Shown piece after piece: positions 8,835 to 18,800 of a DNA stretch of 64,000 nt. The notes beneath the pieces were generated by a model. It searched no databases, was not told the origin of the DNA, and worked only from the letters and a program-made list of their open reading frames with translations. The translations under genes were made by a program, and so were the position numbers. The stretch's first letter is position 1. Each line of letters begins with the position of its first letter. This stretch comes from Reichenbachiella sp. 5M10 (GTDB lineage Bacteria > Bacteroidota > Bacteroidia > Cytophagales > Cyclobacteriaceae): NCBI RefSeq assembly GCF_002742335.1, contig NZ_MDGR01000007.1, positions 1,988,501-2,052,500 of the forward strand, given 5' to 3'.

Positions 8835-9641
8835 ATGAAACGAAATCTCATTCCATCACTTCTCTTGGCACTCTTCATTTTTGGAGGTTCTACCTTGGCA
8901 CAATCTAGTGGCACGGACGATACGCTCACCAAAATGAAGGTTCAGAATCTCCGATACAAATTCAAAGTCGGCTGGTTCAATTTGGGCGGTGGAGACATGT
9001 TTTTTGAAGAAAACACTATGCTCATCAACAACCAATACCATCATGTAGTCAAGGCATATGCTTACACAGACGGCATGGCGGCCTTTTTTACAGAGATGGA
9101 CGACAACTACATGTCTATCATCAACAGCAGCAACCTACACCCCTACCTATCCGAAAAGCACGTGACAATCAAAAATGGTTTTTGGGATCAATGGAACACT
9201 TTTGATTATGAAAAAAAGGAAATCACTGTCAAGGCCAAAAGAACCAAACGCGGTGAAAAATCAGACAGAAACTGGACAGTCAACATGACGCCAGACAGCT
9301 ACGATATCGTGAGTACTTTCGTTTATTTCATGGCCGTAGACTGGACCAAGCACACCATCGGTGATACGGTCACAGTCATGACTCATTACAAGAAGAAGGT
9401 CTACCCTGTCTCTCTCATCTACAAAGGCAAAGAGAAAATCAAATACAACGATCAAAAAGTCGACACCTATTTGACCCAGATCTACTTACCTGCAGATACA
9501 GAATACACCTACGGTAGACCCGTCAATGCGTGGCTATCTGCTGATGGGCGCAACGTCCCGCTGATGATCCAATGCAAGTTGGCGTTTGGCAATGCCCTCT
9601 GCGAACTCACAGAAATGAACGGCGAAGAACCTCACTTCTAA
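8835..9641 (+). CDS. Exported DUF3108 family protein
   Basis: The 268-aa product has a signal peptide (MKRNLIPSLLLALFIFGG) and then a beta-rich domain beginning LRYKFKVGWFNLGGGDM, the hallmark of DUF3108. Other family-like stretches are ISTFVYFMAVDWTK-type regions in the middle and NAWLSADGRNVPLMIQCKL near the end. DUF3108 proteins are predicted envelope proteins without known activity. The start at 8835 gives a clean signal peptide and is preferred to 8802. It converges with the operon to its right, with only 13 nt between stops. Confidence 0.8.
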   Translation: MKRNLIPSLLLALFIFGGSTLAQSSGTDDTLTKMKVQNLRYKFKVGWFNLGGGDMFFEENTMLINNQYHHVVKAYAYTDGMAAFFTEMDDNYMSIINSSNLHPYLSEKHVTIKNGFWDQWNTFDYEKKEITVKAKRTKRGEKSDRNWTVNMTPDSYDIVSTFVYFMAVDWTKHTIGDTVTVMTHYKKKVYPVSLIYKGKEKIKYNDQKVDTYLTQIYLPADTEYTYGRPVNAWLSADGRNVPLMIQCKLAFGNALCELTEMNGEEPHF

Positions 9642-9654
9642 TCCGAAAGACAGT

Positions 9655-10599
9655 CTAGAGATCCATCTCCATCCCCCCCACTTTGGAACGAATGTTAAAG
9701 ATCACTCCCAACTGGAAACGATCCTGTGACTCGATCGTACTTCTTGAGTCCGTATTGTAAGCTTGCGACAGCACAAAATTGTATGTCCCCATCAGCATCA
9801 CTGGTCCTACAAAAGCCTGGAGTCCCACATTGCCCATCCATGCATGCCCCCCCGTATTGACTTGCTTGAACCCCTCGTCGGTATGCATCTCTGACTGCTC
9901 GTAGGTCACCCCTACATAGGGCAACAAGCTATAGTTGGGCTGAATGAATGCATAATAGAACTTGGATGCGCTATTGAATTGATTCCCAAAATGATAATCA
10001 AGCTTATTGGTCGTATTCATCTTGTACGTTGATTCGATGTTGAGTCCAAAACTCTTGTATTTGATGGTATATATTCCCGACAGGAGATAATCCAAACTAC
10101 CTGTTCCCAATTGGAAATTTCGGTTGATTATCTCGTCATTGTCTTCTTCATCGAATTTTCCCAAAGGGAATTTAAGTCCTGCACCAAGAATCAAGGAATG
10201 ATTGAGGTTTCTAAAGGCTTCTGTACTCGTATTCAACACGTTGAAATAACTCAATAAAACCGGATCACCAATCCCAGACACGCTCACTTGCTGACTGTTG
10301 CCATCCATCTCGTTGAAACTGTAGGGTATGATCCCGGATACCTGCCAGCGCTTGCCAATCACATAGCGTCCCATAAGCTCCAGCATGTTGTATGTGTCAT
10401 GCGAATACTCATCAGGCAGCGTCTCATTGTCTATATAAGCCCTAAACTGCGCTTGGTTGTAGCGAACCCCAATAAAGTGTGTCGGATTTTGAGCCAAAAT
10501 CCCAAACGAATACCCGCCCAATTGGCACCCACAGATATCACACGCCCATGCGCTGGACACTATGAAGGACAGGAAAAGTACAATGCTTAGCTTTCTCAT
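9655..10599 (-). CDS. Outer-membrane beta-barrel protein with CDICGC N-terminus, MbnP operon
   Basis: The 314-aa protein has a signal peptide ending at about AWA, so the mature protein begins CDICGCQLGGYSFG. A CxxCxC motif at the very N-terminus suggests metal or haem-independent copper binding. The rest is a run of amphipathic beta strands ending in Phe/Leu, like transporter-type outer-membrane barrels. Its start overlaps the peroxidase stop by 4 nt, making it the last gene of the operon. A role in copper handling or transport is inferred from the neighbours. Confidence 0.7.
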   Translation of the reverse strand: MRKLSIVLFLSFIVSSAWACDICGCQLGGYSFGILAQNPTHFIGVRYNQAQFRAYIDNETLPDEYSHDTYNMLELMGRYVIGKRWQVSGIIPYSFNEMDGNSQQVSVSGIGDPVLLSYFNVLNTSTEAFRNLNHSLILGAGLKFPLGKFDEEDNDEIINRNFQLGTGSLDYLLSGIYTIKYKSFGLNIESTYKMNTTNKLDYHFGNQFNSASKFYYAFIQPNYSLLPYVGVTYEQSEMHTDEGFKQVNTGGHAWMGNVGLQAFVGPVMLMGTYNFVLSQAYNTDSRSTIESQDRFQLGVIFNIRSKVGGMEMDL

Positions 10600-11621
10600 G
10601 GTGCAAAAAATAAAGGGTTAGACACGAACTCTTCATCGGTCAGGGTTTCCAAAAATGCTACAATATCCGCCTGCTGCTGTTCGCTGAGCGGTATACCCAA
10701 AACGCCCGCTGATTGTAGCAATGGGTCCAGCGTGGCAGACGGTTGCACTCCACTATTGTAGTGCTCCAGTACCGCTTCCAATGTCTCGAATCGTCCGTCA
10801 TGCATATAGGGAGCTGTCAGTGCAACATTGCGTAGGCTCGGCACTTTGAATTTGGCCAAATCTTCGTCTTGTTGGGTGATCAAGTAGCGCCCGACATCCG
10901 TGACTTCAGCGTCTAGCCCGTTGTTGCGAAAATTGCGATCTGTGAATAGATTGCCTTCGTGGCAAGCCGCACAGTTGTCCTCAAAAAGTGCTAATCCACG
11001 CAGCGCAGAAGCACTGAGCACTTCACCTTCCAGGAGATACCGATCATAACTAGAGTTCGCCGATACCATCATCACCATAAACTGCGAGAGTGCGTGCAGC
11101 ATGCGTGCACTGTTGATCTCTGTCCCCTCACCGAATGCTGTAGCAAACTTCTGCTGATACAAGGCACTGGCCTGCATTTTCTCAATGACAACTGCTATAT
11201 CCTGATCCATCTCCACGGGATTGGCAATCGGATTGAGCGGGATGAAATCCACATGGGTCACTCCCCCATCCCAAAAGAACTCATTGACGAAGGCCAAATT
11301 GAAAATAGGCGGTGCATTGCGTGCTCCGACCTGTGCATCGATCCCGATGCTGAGTCTATGCTGAGGATCAGCGAATGCCACTCTCTGGTCGTGGCACGAA
11401 GCACAAGATACCGTACTGTCTCTTGACAAAAGAGGATCGTTGAAGATGAACTTACCGAGTTCGAATCCCTCCTTTGATATCGGGTTGTTGTCCAATGTAT
11501 ATGTCGCTGCTGGAAAATGCTCCGGCTGTACAAAGCCAAAAGGAAGCTCTCCTTTATCTCCGTCACAAGCCATCAATAGCCCTAGCACTCCCAAAAACAA
11601 CACCAACTTCTTACTCATCAC
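10596..11621 (-). CDS. Di-haem cytochrome c peroxidase / MbnH-like lipoprotein
   Basis: This 341-aa lipoprotein (signal ending LLMAC) has two c-type haem motifs, CASCHDQRVAF at about residue 75 and CAACHEGNLF at about residue 220, as in the MauG/CcpA family. The C-terminal YMHDGRFETLEAVLEHYNSG is also typical. In methanobactin operons the family member MbnH oxidises a Trp of MbnP to kynurenine. Because two MbnP-type genes lie directly upstream in the same operon, that modification role is more likely here than simple peroxide removal. It overlaps both neighbours by 4 nt (ATGA). Confidence 0.88.
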   Translation of the reverse strand: MMSKKLVLFLGVLGLLMACDGDKGELPFGFVQPEHFPAATYTLDNNPISKEGFELGKFIFNDPLLSRDSTVSCASCHDQRVAFADPQHRLSIGIDAQVGARNAPPIFNLAFVNEFFWDGGVTHVDFIPLNPIANPVEMDQDIAVVIEKMQASALYQQKFATAFGEGTEINSARMLHALSQFMVMMVSANSSYDRYLLEGEVLSASALRGLALFEDNCAACHEGNLFTDRNFRNNGLDAEVTDVGRYLITQQDEDLAKFKVPSLRNVALTAPYMHDGRFETLEAVLEHYNSGVQPSATLDPLLQSAGVLGIPLSEQQQADIVAFLETLTDEEFVSNPLFFAP

Positions 11622-12430
11622 AAGGGGTTGTTGTGTACGTGATCAAAACGAAACATCTCGGAGATGTTGTCTGCATAATCTGCTCCTGTCACGGCATCAT
11701 GGATACTGTTGCGCTTCGAAAAATCAAACGCCAAGCCCCCATCGATGAACTCCGCTATGTCAATGACCAGATGAATCTCTGGTTTGTAATCTGGCGTGAT
11801 CAGTATCTCATCCATCGCTAGGGTTATCTCTCTCACGTTGTTGGGGGACTTCCATCCACCGATGTGGTAGCCAAACCCATGCGGATTGGTCTCTTCTATC
11901 GTATCACCAAAAGCCTCTCCTGCCGAAGCGGAGGACTGTCCTTCGATTTTCATCCCGATGTATCCTGAGCTCCATGCCCAAAACATGCCATCCAAAATGA
12001 TACTGGCCCCTTGATCTACCCCTTCTTCTTCGATCCCTATCTTGAATGATATCTGATCGTACACCCCTGGTGTGATCTGATCTACAGTCAAGGTCTGACT
12101 GCTCAGATTCGATTCATCAATCAAGTAGTACCCCATGACATCATCTCCTGAGATAGATAGTGGGACAGCATAATGTGCCCCATCGGATCCTTCCAAGACG
12201 ATCTCACTGACGATGTATTTGACCAGTGTCAAATTGTAAGCCTGACCGAGCGCATTGGTATAGGGGTAATCCTCATTGCCTGGATTAGCCAGTAGTCCTG
12301 CCTGTATGTCTCCCACGACATTGTCAAATTTGATCTCTACGGTACCCGTCGTAGCACCATTGTCCTCTTCAGCACACTGGCTGAAGAGGACGATAGTGGA
12401 TACCAAAAGCGTATAAACTGCTTTTTTCAT
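11618..12430 (-). CDS. MbnP family copper-binding-type lipoprotein, copy 2
   Basis: The 270-aa lipoprotein (signal ending SQC) consists of one MbnP-type domain: the opening GTVEIKFDNVVGD strand, the NALGQAYNLTLVKYIVSEI block, and the conserved Trp-containing motif FWAWSSGYIGMKIEGQ. In characterised MbnP a Trp is converted to kynurenine by the partner haem enzyme and is needed for copper binding. This copy has an extended acidic/Ser loop after the motif. It lies 10 nt downstream of its paralogue and overlaps the peroxidase gene by 4 nt. Confidence 0.85.
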   Translation of the reverse strand: MKKAVYTLLVSTIVLFSQCAEEDNGATTGTVEIKFDNVVGDIQAGLLANPGNEDYPYTNALGQAYNLTLVKYIVSEIVLEGSDGAHYAVPLSISGDDVMGYYLIDESNLSSQTLTVDQITPGVYDQISFKIGIEEEGVDQGASIILDGMFWAWSSGYIGMKIEGQSSASAGEAFGDTIEETNPHGFGYHIGGWKSPNNVREITLAMDEILITPDYKPEIHLVIDIAEFIDGGLAFDFSKRNSIHDAVTGADYADNISEMFRFDHVHNNPL

Positions 12431-12440
12431 TCCTTTGTGA

Positions 12441-13295
12441 TTAGTGTGCGTGTGTTGCTTCCGCGTCGTTCTCGACAGTAGTCACGGCAAAAGCACTCAT
12501 CAGGTTGTTTCCGATCGGTTGGCTGGCAGCTGGTGCATGAGCACTAGACAAGGTCGTGAAGTCAATGTCTGTCTCTCCCGTCAGGGCTTTCAACACATCA
12601 GAGGTGATCGTCACTTCAGAAGCAGACGCACTGCTGATCATGACGTGTGTATCCATGTCCAACGTGATGGTTTTGATGTTGCTAAAATCCTCCCCTTCAC
12701 CGCCTAGGTGGTAAGCAAGAGATGCAGCTTCACTTTGTCTGCCGTGATGCTCACTTACTGCCCCATGTGCTGCAGCACCTTCGAGCTTGTATCCGATGTA
12801 GCCAGAGTTCCAGCTCCACACGTATCCATTGGCCTCACTTAGTGCACCACCTTGAGCACCCTCTGAGAGGTAGTCCATGCTCACACCGAGAGTAAAAGTC
12901 ACCCCCGTGTAGTGCCCTACAGGTACATCCTTGAGCATGATCATGTTGCCAGAGATACCATCAACCGTCTCTTCTACAAGGTAAAAACCAAGCGGCTCTT
13001 CTGCACTATACACGACTTCATCTATGTAATCTTCCGTACCTTCCATGCCTGTCAGCTTGATCTCTGAGATATAATACCCGAGCAAACCTACATTGAATTC
13101 TTGACCCAGTGCATTGGTCAAGTTGTAGTGGGTCGAGGCGTCCGCTTCGAAGCTAAGATCCTCATCTCCTGCTACATTGTCAAACATCAGCGTCACCGTA
13201 CCAGGCATGTCCATTTCGCTACCTTCGTCCTCATTGTCACACGCACTAAAAAATACAATTGCAGCCAGTGCAATCACTATATTGTAATATTTCAT
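12441..13295 (-). CDS. MbnP family copper-binding-type lipoprotein, copy 1
   Basis: This 284-aa lipoprotein (signal ending FFSAC) is a paralogue of the downstream gene with the same landmarks: GTVTLMFDNVAGDEDLSF, NALGQEFNVGLLGYYISEI and VWSWNSGYIGYKLEG. After the Trp motif it has a His-rich insert (AAAHGAVSEHHGR), and the protein ends ATHAH. These extra potential metal ligands are absent from the second copy. It is the first gene of the four-gene operon. The intergenic region upstream (13296-13539) should hold the promoter; no strong motif was identified. Confidence 0.85.
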   Translation of the reverse strand: MKYYNIVIALAAIVFFSACDNEDEGSEMDMPGTVTLMFDNVAGDEDLSFEADASTHYNLTNALGQEFNVGLLGYYISEIKLTGMEGTEDYIDEVVYSAEEPLGFYLVEETVDGISGNMIMLKDVPVGHYTGVTFTLGVSMDYLSEGAQGGALSEANGYVWSWNSGYIGYKLEGAAAHGAVSEHHGRQSEAASLAYHLGGEGEDFSNIKTITLDMDTHVMISSASASEVTITSDVLKALTGETDIDFTTLSSAHAPAASQPIGNNLMSAFAVTTVENDAEATHAH

Positions 13296-13539
13296 TATTT
13301 CGAATTGATTAAATGTATTGATAATTTCATTGAGCCCAATGACTCGGGTGGGACGATGCTAGAGCCTAGACTTTAAGAAACAAGACATTAGATCTAGATG
13401 TTAGACTTTAGACAATAACTGTAGTTCAAGCCCTTCGCCTGTGACACACAGACCATGCAGTGTGACCAAAAACCAAACTAGAACCGTCAGCCGTGATAAT
13501 CAATCTAACAATCCTTCCCACAAACAATAAATAATCAAT

Positions 13540-13923
13540 TCAACCCCGAGGTGGTGTAAAAACCTGCTGTAGATAAGCCGTATAATTCAAGATGCTAGGC
13601 AGCACCTGATACATGTTTTGGATGAGATCGATAGGCTTGTCAAAAGCAATCGTCTCCTGCGCCTGACTAAAGAAGAAAGGTGCAGACTTGATGTTGATTG
13701 TTTCGTTCTCCTGCTCTTGTTGTTCTTGCGCTGCTTGCAGTTTTTTGGCGAGGTAGCATTTGCCATCACAGTGGAGCATGGGCTTGTCTCTGTTGATACA
13801 CAGCACCTCAGCGATGTAGTCCCGACGCATCCCAAAATCCATATAGATCAGCGGCACAGCCAACGTACTGGCGAGCGTATTGAGCGCCAGCAAATAGATC
13901 AATATATGTTTGACGTGCTGCAT
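13540..13923 (-). CDS. Small Cys-rich membrane-anchored protein, possibly copper-linked
   Basis: The 127-aa protein has an N-terminal hydrophobic helix (LIYLLALNTLASTLAVPLIY), then the Cys motif LCINRDKPMLHCDGKCYLAKKL, a Gln/Glu-rich linker and a conserved-looking C-terminal tail. The spacing of the three Cys with HCDGKC is suited to soft-metal binding. From memory, small proteins with this motif accompany copper or TonB genes in Bacteroidota, but this was not checked. It sits 245 nt upstream of the MbnP operon on the same strand. Confidence 0.65.
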   Translation of the reverse strand: MQHVKHILIYLLALNTLASTLAVPLIYMDFGMRRDYIAEVLCINRDKPMLHCDGKCYLAKKLQAAQEQQEQENETINIKSAPFFFSQAQETIAFDKPIDLIQNMYQVLPSILNYTAYLQQVFTPPRG

Positions 13924-13993
13924 TGCCGCAAAAATGAATCAGTACACCCCAATTAGCAAGTGAGACAAGGTTTTTAATTTGGATTTGGTCAGA

Positions 13994-15547
13994 TCAGAGT
14001 TTCACCATTTTGCGTCGACGCAAATACTCCACGACCTTACTGACAGGAAGTTTTTCGCTCGCAGGACCACTTCGAATGTAAAATACCTCTTCTCCCACCT
14101 TGGGTTTCAAATAGGCCGCTGCACTCGCAGGTCGCACCTGCACATAGACCACCTCCTGCCCATCGATAGGTTTCATGCCAAAATCAATAAATTGGAAGTA
14201 ACTCGGTCCAATGTGCTCTTTGATCAGGTTCTTGACATGCAGCAAACATTTGTCCACACTGGGGAATCTATCCGCTGACAAACCGATCACCTCTCCCTCA
14301 TCGTTGACTCCCATAAACAACACTCCGCCTTGGCTATTGAGAAATGCCACCACGCCTTTGAGCCAAGCCAATTCGATTTCTTTGCCTGGGTTATTGGAGT
14401 GCAGGTTCATTCGCACTGTACTTTTAAACTCTATTTGCGACCCTTCCCCTTTGGCGATGAAAGCCTTGGCACTTGCTTCGAAATTTTGCATGTCCAATTC
14501 GATGGTTCGATTCTTCGGACGAGCCCGGTACACCAGCGCATAGGCTCCCATGATACCCAGCAAGATGATCAAAGCAGAGACCGATCCTACGGTCGGAAAA
14601 TTACTCTCCAATACCGAAAAGAAGTTGTCCTCTTTGGAAAAAGAGGCCAGCCAGATGCTATGCTGTGTGATGTGCAAAGGCTGAAGCCCTACCCAATACT
14701 TGGACCCAGACCAATCAAAGGACTGACTTTGGTAGTCAATAGAGTCATTCCATGCGCCCAACACCTTTTGAAAATACTCATCCAGTTCGCTGCTCGCCAC
14801 GAAAAACTGTGGAGCACGCTCCGGATCAAAAACCTCTTCTTGGTCATTGAACAAGAAGACTTCGGACTTTTGGTTTTCGCCAAATTTGGAGATCGTCGTA
14901 AACAACTCCTGCAAAGGAATATCCACCGCGGCGACTACTGTATCTCCTTCGCTATCGGTCCAACTGACCACACCACTCACTCCCCACCGCTGTGTATGAT
15001 GAAAAGAATAGGCCTCCGTCCAGATCGGCTTCTTGCGATGCAAGTGCTTGAGTCCCTCTTCGAACCACAGGCGTGTACGCGGATCGTATGAGAGCGTATC
15101 TTGCCAAGTATCGACTTCCTGCCCTGCACTATCGAGACGTATCCACTTGAACTCGTTTTGATCGATGAGATGGTAGCGAAACACCCATGAATTCTGCTCC
15201 TGATACACATAGTAGGAGTAGCCGTGTTGGTCGGCAATCGAGAGACCGGAGAGCGCTGGATTCTCCCGCAGCAGCGGGATCAGCTGTGCACTGAGCCGCT
15301 TGGGCTCGTCGATCAACAATATCTCCTCCTTGCCCCAATCTTTGAGCACAGCCGCGATGTGCTCGATCGGTGTATAAAATGCCGTAAAGTGCTCCAACGA
15401 ACGTTCAGAAAGTTGCTGGATCGCTTCCTTGGCCAGCTCTGTACGGGCCTCCTGCACCGATACCATCACAAATCCCAACAACGAACCCACCACTACCACG
15501 ATCAGTAGCGAGAGATTCAAAAACAATTTCCTAAAGCGTGGTTTCAT
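13994..15547 (-). CDS. Membrane sensor (dCache-like) fused to AlbA_2/Schlafen-type domain
   Basis: This 517-aa protein has an N-terminal transmembrane helix (about 10-30), a periplasmic Cache-like sensor region (about 35-310, with LSYDPRTRLWFEEGLKHL and VVAAVDIPLQELF typical of dCache), a second helix (about 320-345), and a cytoplasmic AlbA_2 domain (about 375-510). The last shows GEGSQIEFKSTVR, VVAFLNSQGGVLFMGVNDEG and FYIRSGPASEKLP. AlbA_2 domains occur in Schlafen-like and regulatory proteins and bind nucleic acid or nucleotide. No kinase or cyclase output is present. It is the left neighbour of the CRISPR locus, and its relation to it is unknown. Confidence 0.8.
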   Translation of the reverse strand: MKPRFRKLFLNLSLLIVVVVGSLLGFVMVSVQEARTELAKEAIQQLSERSLEHFTAFYTPIEHIAAVLKDWGKEEILLIDEPKRLSAQLIPLLRENPALSGLSIADQHGYSYYVYQEQNSWVFRYHLIDQNEFKWIRLDSAGQEVDTWQDTLSYDPRTRLWFEEGLKHLHRKKPIWTEAYSFHHTQRWGVSGVVSWTDSEGDTVVAAVDIPLQELFTTISKFGENQKSEVFLFNDQEEVFDPERAPQFFVASSELDEYFQKVLGAWNDSIDYQSQSFDWSGSKYWVGLQPLHITQHSIWLASFSKEDNFFSVLESNFPTVGSVSALIILLGIMGAYALVYRARPKNRTIELDMQNFEASAKAFIAKGEGSQIEFKSTVRMNLHSNNPGKEIELAWLKGVVAFLNSQGGVLFMGVNDEGEVIGLSADRFPSVDKCLLHVKNLIKEHIGPSYFQFIDFGMKPIDGQEVVYVQVRPASAAAYLKPKVGEEVFYIRSGPASEKLPVSKVVEYLRRRKMVKL

Positions 15548-15763
15548 ACAAATGCGTCAAAGTCGCAAATATAGAAAGATAGCCCAGACCGCAGTAAAGT
15601 CTCGATGAAATTGGTCAGCACTCCGGCTGATGCATTATTATTTTTGATTTACCACTTTTAGCATTAGTTTAACTGTCCGATCCATTCAGCACGGATCACA
15701 GCACATCTCGAGAAAATCAATTATTGGACAAATCAAGCAGAAATGCTTGGAGAGTTGGGGTAT

Positions 15764-15792
15764 AAAAAAAGCCCCACGGAGTACGCAGGGCT
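15764..15792 (-). terminator. Rho-independent terminator of tracrRNA
   Basis: On the minus strand, AGCCCTGCG pairs with CCGTGGGGCT-type sequence around a TACTC loop (15792-15770) and is followed by seven T (15770-15764). It also forms the last stem of tracrRNA. Confidence 0.9.
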
Positions 15793-15845
15793 AAGAAAAA
15801 TCTTCGGCTTATAGCCTTATTGTGATATGTTAACAAATTGGTATT
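15764..15845 (-). ncRNA. tracrRNA
   Basis: Read on the minus strand this region has all tracrRNA parts. The anti-repeat at 15845-15819 matches the array repeat at 22 of 27 positions and so can pair with crRNA. It is followed by a nexus-type hairpin (GGCT-ATA-AGCC), a small AAGA/TCTT stem, and a 9-bp terminator stem with a run of seven T. The orientation implies that crRNAs are transcribed from the minus strand and begin GTTGTGATTGG in the repeat. It is transcribed divergently from cas9, whose start codon is 28 nt away. The exact 5' end is inferred from a promoter-like sequence at 15848-15878. Confidence 0.9.
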
Positions 15846-15847
15846 GA

Positions 15848-15878
15848 CTAAAGTAGAGTAAATAATTGATATATGAAA
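15848..15878 (-). promoter_or_regulatory. Predicted tracrRNA promoter
   Basis: On the minus strand, TTTC, 19 nt, then TACTTTAG approximates the Bacteroidota consensus TTTG-N19-21-TAnnTTTG with one mismatch in each box. It would start transcription at about the first base of the anti-repeat. It overlaps the cas9 start codon region. Confidence 0.45.
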
Positions 15879-18800
15879 AGAACAATTGGAATTGATTTGG
15901 GTACTAATTCAATAGGTTGGGCTATTAGAGAAGAAAATCAACGACTCGAAAATCAAATCATAAACAAAGGTGTTTTACTATTCGACAAAGGAGTAGCCTC
16001 TGACAAAGGAAACGAATTCCCTAAAGTTCAAAAACGTACGGAAAGTAGAGGTAAAAGACGAAACTATCAAGCAGAAAAGTATCGTAAACACCAACTCCTA
16101 CAATATTTGATCGAACGCGATATGTGTCCTCTATCCATGGATGAACTAGATCAGTGGAGAAAATACAGAAAAGGGGAGAAAAGGCAATATCCACAGTCTA
16201 TCAAATTCATTAACTGGCTCAGATTTGATTTTGACGGAGATGGTAAACCTGATTTTCATCTTTTGAACAAAGACAAATACGACAGCTATTATGCATTTCG
16301 AGCTCTAGCCATCGACGAGCAGTTTAAGGATGTTTTTGATTCAAATCCTCACATTCTTGGTCGTGTCCTATATCAACTAGTACAAAGAAGAGGATTCAAA
16401 GGAAGAGACGAAGAAGAAGCGAAAACGATGCTGACTGGTTCTAAAAAGACAGGTACAGCTGGTCGTGATGAAATCGCATCTTACATTGATACACACAAAT
16501 CACTAGGTGCTGCGCTGTATTACTACCAAAAAGACAAAGGGGTCACCACACGAATTCGTCAACGTTACAACCTTAGAAAAGATTATGAAAATGAGCTAGC
16601 GGAAATATGTCGCGTTCATGGGATCAATGAATCTGACCAAAAGAAACTCTGGAAATCCATCATTTGGCAAAGACCTCTCAGGACGCAAAAAGGATCGGTA
16701 GGATTATGTACCTATGAGAAAAATAAAAGAAGAGTCAGCTTAAGTCACCCTCTTTACCAAGAATTTAAGACTTGGGTACTTATAAATAATCTAAAAATAA
16801 TTGCCCCAGCAGGATTAGACCAATCTACATACCTCAAAAATAACATCTATCCCCTATTCATAAGAAAATCAGATTTTGAAATCACTCACATTGTGAAACA
16901 GATAGAAAAAGACGGTGGACGCATGGACTCAAAATATGCTTCAACCAAGCAACAGAAGACTAAAGTAGTTTCACTTAGTAACTTCTATGATTTCGAACAA
17001 CTATTTGGTTCAGACTGGAAGGGTGTCTTAAAATTCGAAACGAGCATACACGATAGACCTTCACAGCAAACCAAACAAGTAAAACCTGAATATACTATTG
17101 AAGATATTTGGCATGTACTTAACACATTTGACGATAAAGAAAAACTGATCGAATTCGCTACCAACAAACTAAACTTAGATCAAAAAAGCGCGATTCGATT
17201 CTCTGAAATCAGGTTGAATGGTGGTCATGCCACATTGAGTCTCTCGGCTGTCAAGAGAATCCTTCCATACCTCAAGCAAGGCATCCCATACAGTAGCGCA
17301 GTATATCTCGCCAATATGCCAAAAGTTTTAGGTAGTAACTCCGTATCAGCTGACCTTATCCAATTCTTTATTGATGAGGTATCTCTTATCAATGAAAGGG
17401 TAAGTAATACTAAAACATTGAATCAAACAGTCAATGGATTAATCAAAGAACACATGAACGATGACAATCGTTATTTTATCGACAACAACCGCGAATTGGA
17501 TCCAGAAGAACACCAATTAATTGAAGACAAACTTTCAAATAATTTTGGAGTCAAGACATGGACAGATTTAGATAAAAAAATGAAAGAGCAATACAGCAGC
17601 TATGTTGCCGATCATTTTAAGAGTTTTCTACAAAAACGCATCACAGACAAAAAAGACATATTCCTACCTGCTCCACGGTTTCACCAAGAATTGTTCAATG
17701 CACTACAAGAGAAATATGACATACCGGATGAAAACATAAAACATCTCTGGCACCCCTCAGAACAAGAAAAATACAGCAATGCCAAATTGCACCACAAATT
17801 CAGCCTACATGGCAAAATACTGTTTATTGAAGAGGATCAAATAGAAAAATTCACTTCAAATAATCCAAATGCAGAAAATGAATTGATAGCACTCAAACTT
17901 TTGGGTAACCCAGAACCCATCAGTCAAGGATTCAAAAACCCAATGGCATTAAAAACCTTGTATCGTCTCAAACAACTGATCAATTATTTACTACAAACAG
18001 ATCAAATAGACGAAGACACTAAAGTAGTCATCGAAATAGCGCGAGAGCTGAACGACAACAATATGCGAGCTGCCATTCGGAGATATCAAAATCAGAGAGA
18101 ACGCGAGAACAAAAAATATGCAGCACAAATCGAAGAGATCAACCAAGAATGCGGAACCACTTTTGATCCAAATGACAAAAAACTCCTCAATAAAATACGG
18201 CTCTGGAACGAACAGAATAAACAGTGTCTCTATACAGGAGCTACTATCCACCTATGTGATATTCTCGACGGGAATAAATATGACTTTGAACACACAGTCC
18301 CTGCTAGCATGAGCTTTGATTCTGAGCTTAAAAACCTAACAATTGCCAATACCACATTTAACCGAAACGTGAAGAAAAAACGGCTCCCATCTCAACTTGA
18401 AAACCATGAAGACATTCTGCAAAGAATTGAATTTATGAAAGAGAAAGTCGAAAAATTAGAAAGGGACCTAAAGAATAAACTGAGAGATACCAAAACCTTA
18501 GTAGACAAAGGAAAAAAGGATATGGCTATTCAGGATCGCCACTTGATCAAATTTGATCTCGACTACTGGAAGAAAAAATACGAATCGTTCACCATTGAAG
18601 AGTACAAGCCACAGTGGAGAAATAGTCAGCTCAGAGATACGCAAACAATGACCAAATACGCCCTGCCCTATTTGAAAACAGTATTTAGAAACGTAACCGT
18701 ACAAAAAGGTAGTGTTGTCAATGATTTCAAATACATATACAAAGTCCTGTTAGACGAAAAGAAAGACCGAAATAAACACGCTCACCATGCACAAGATGCA

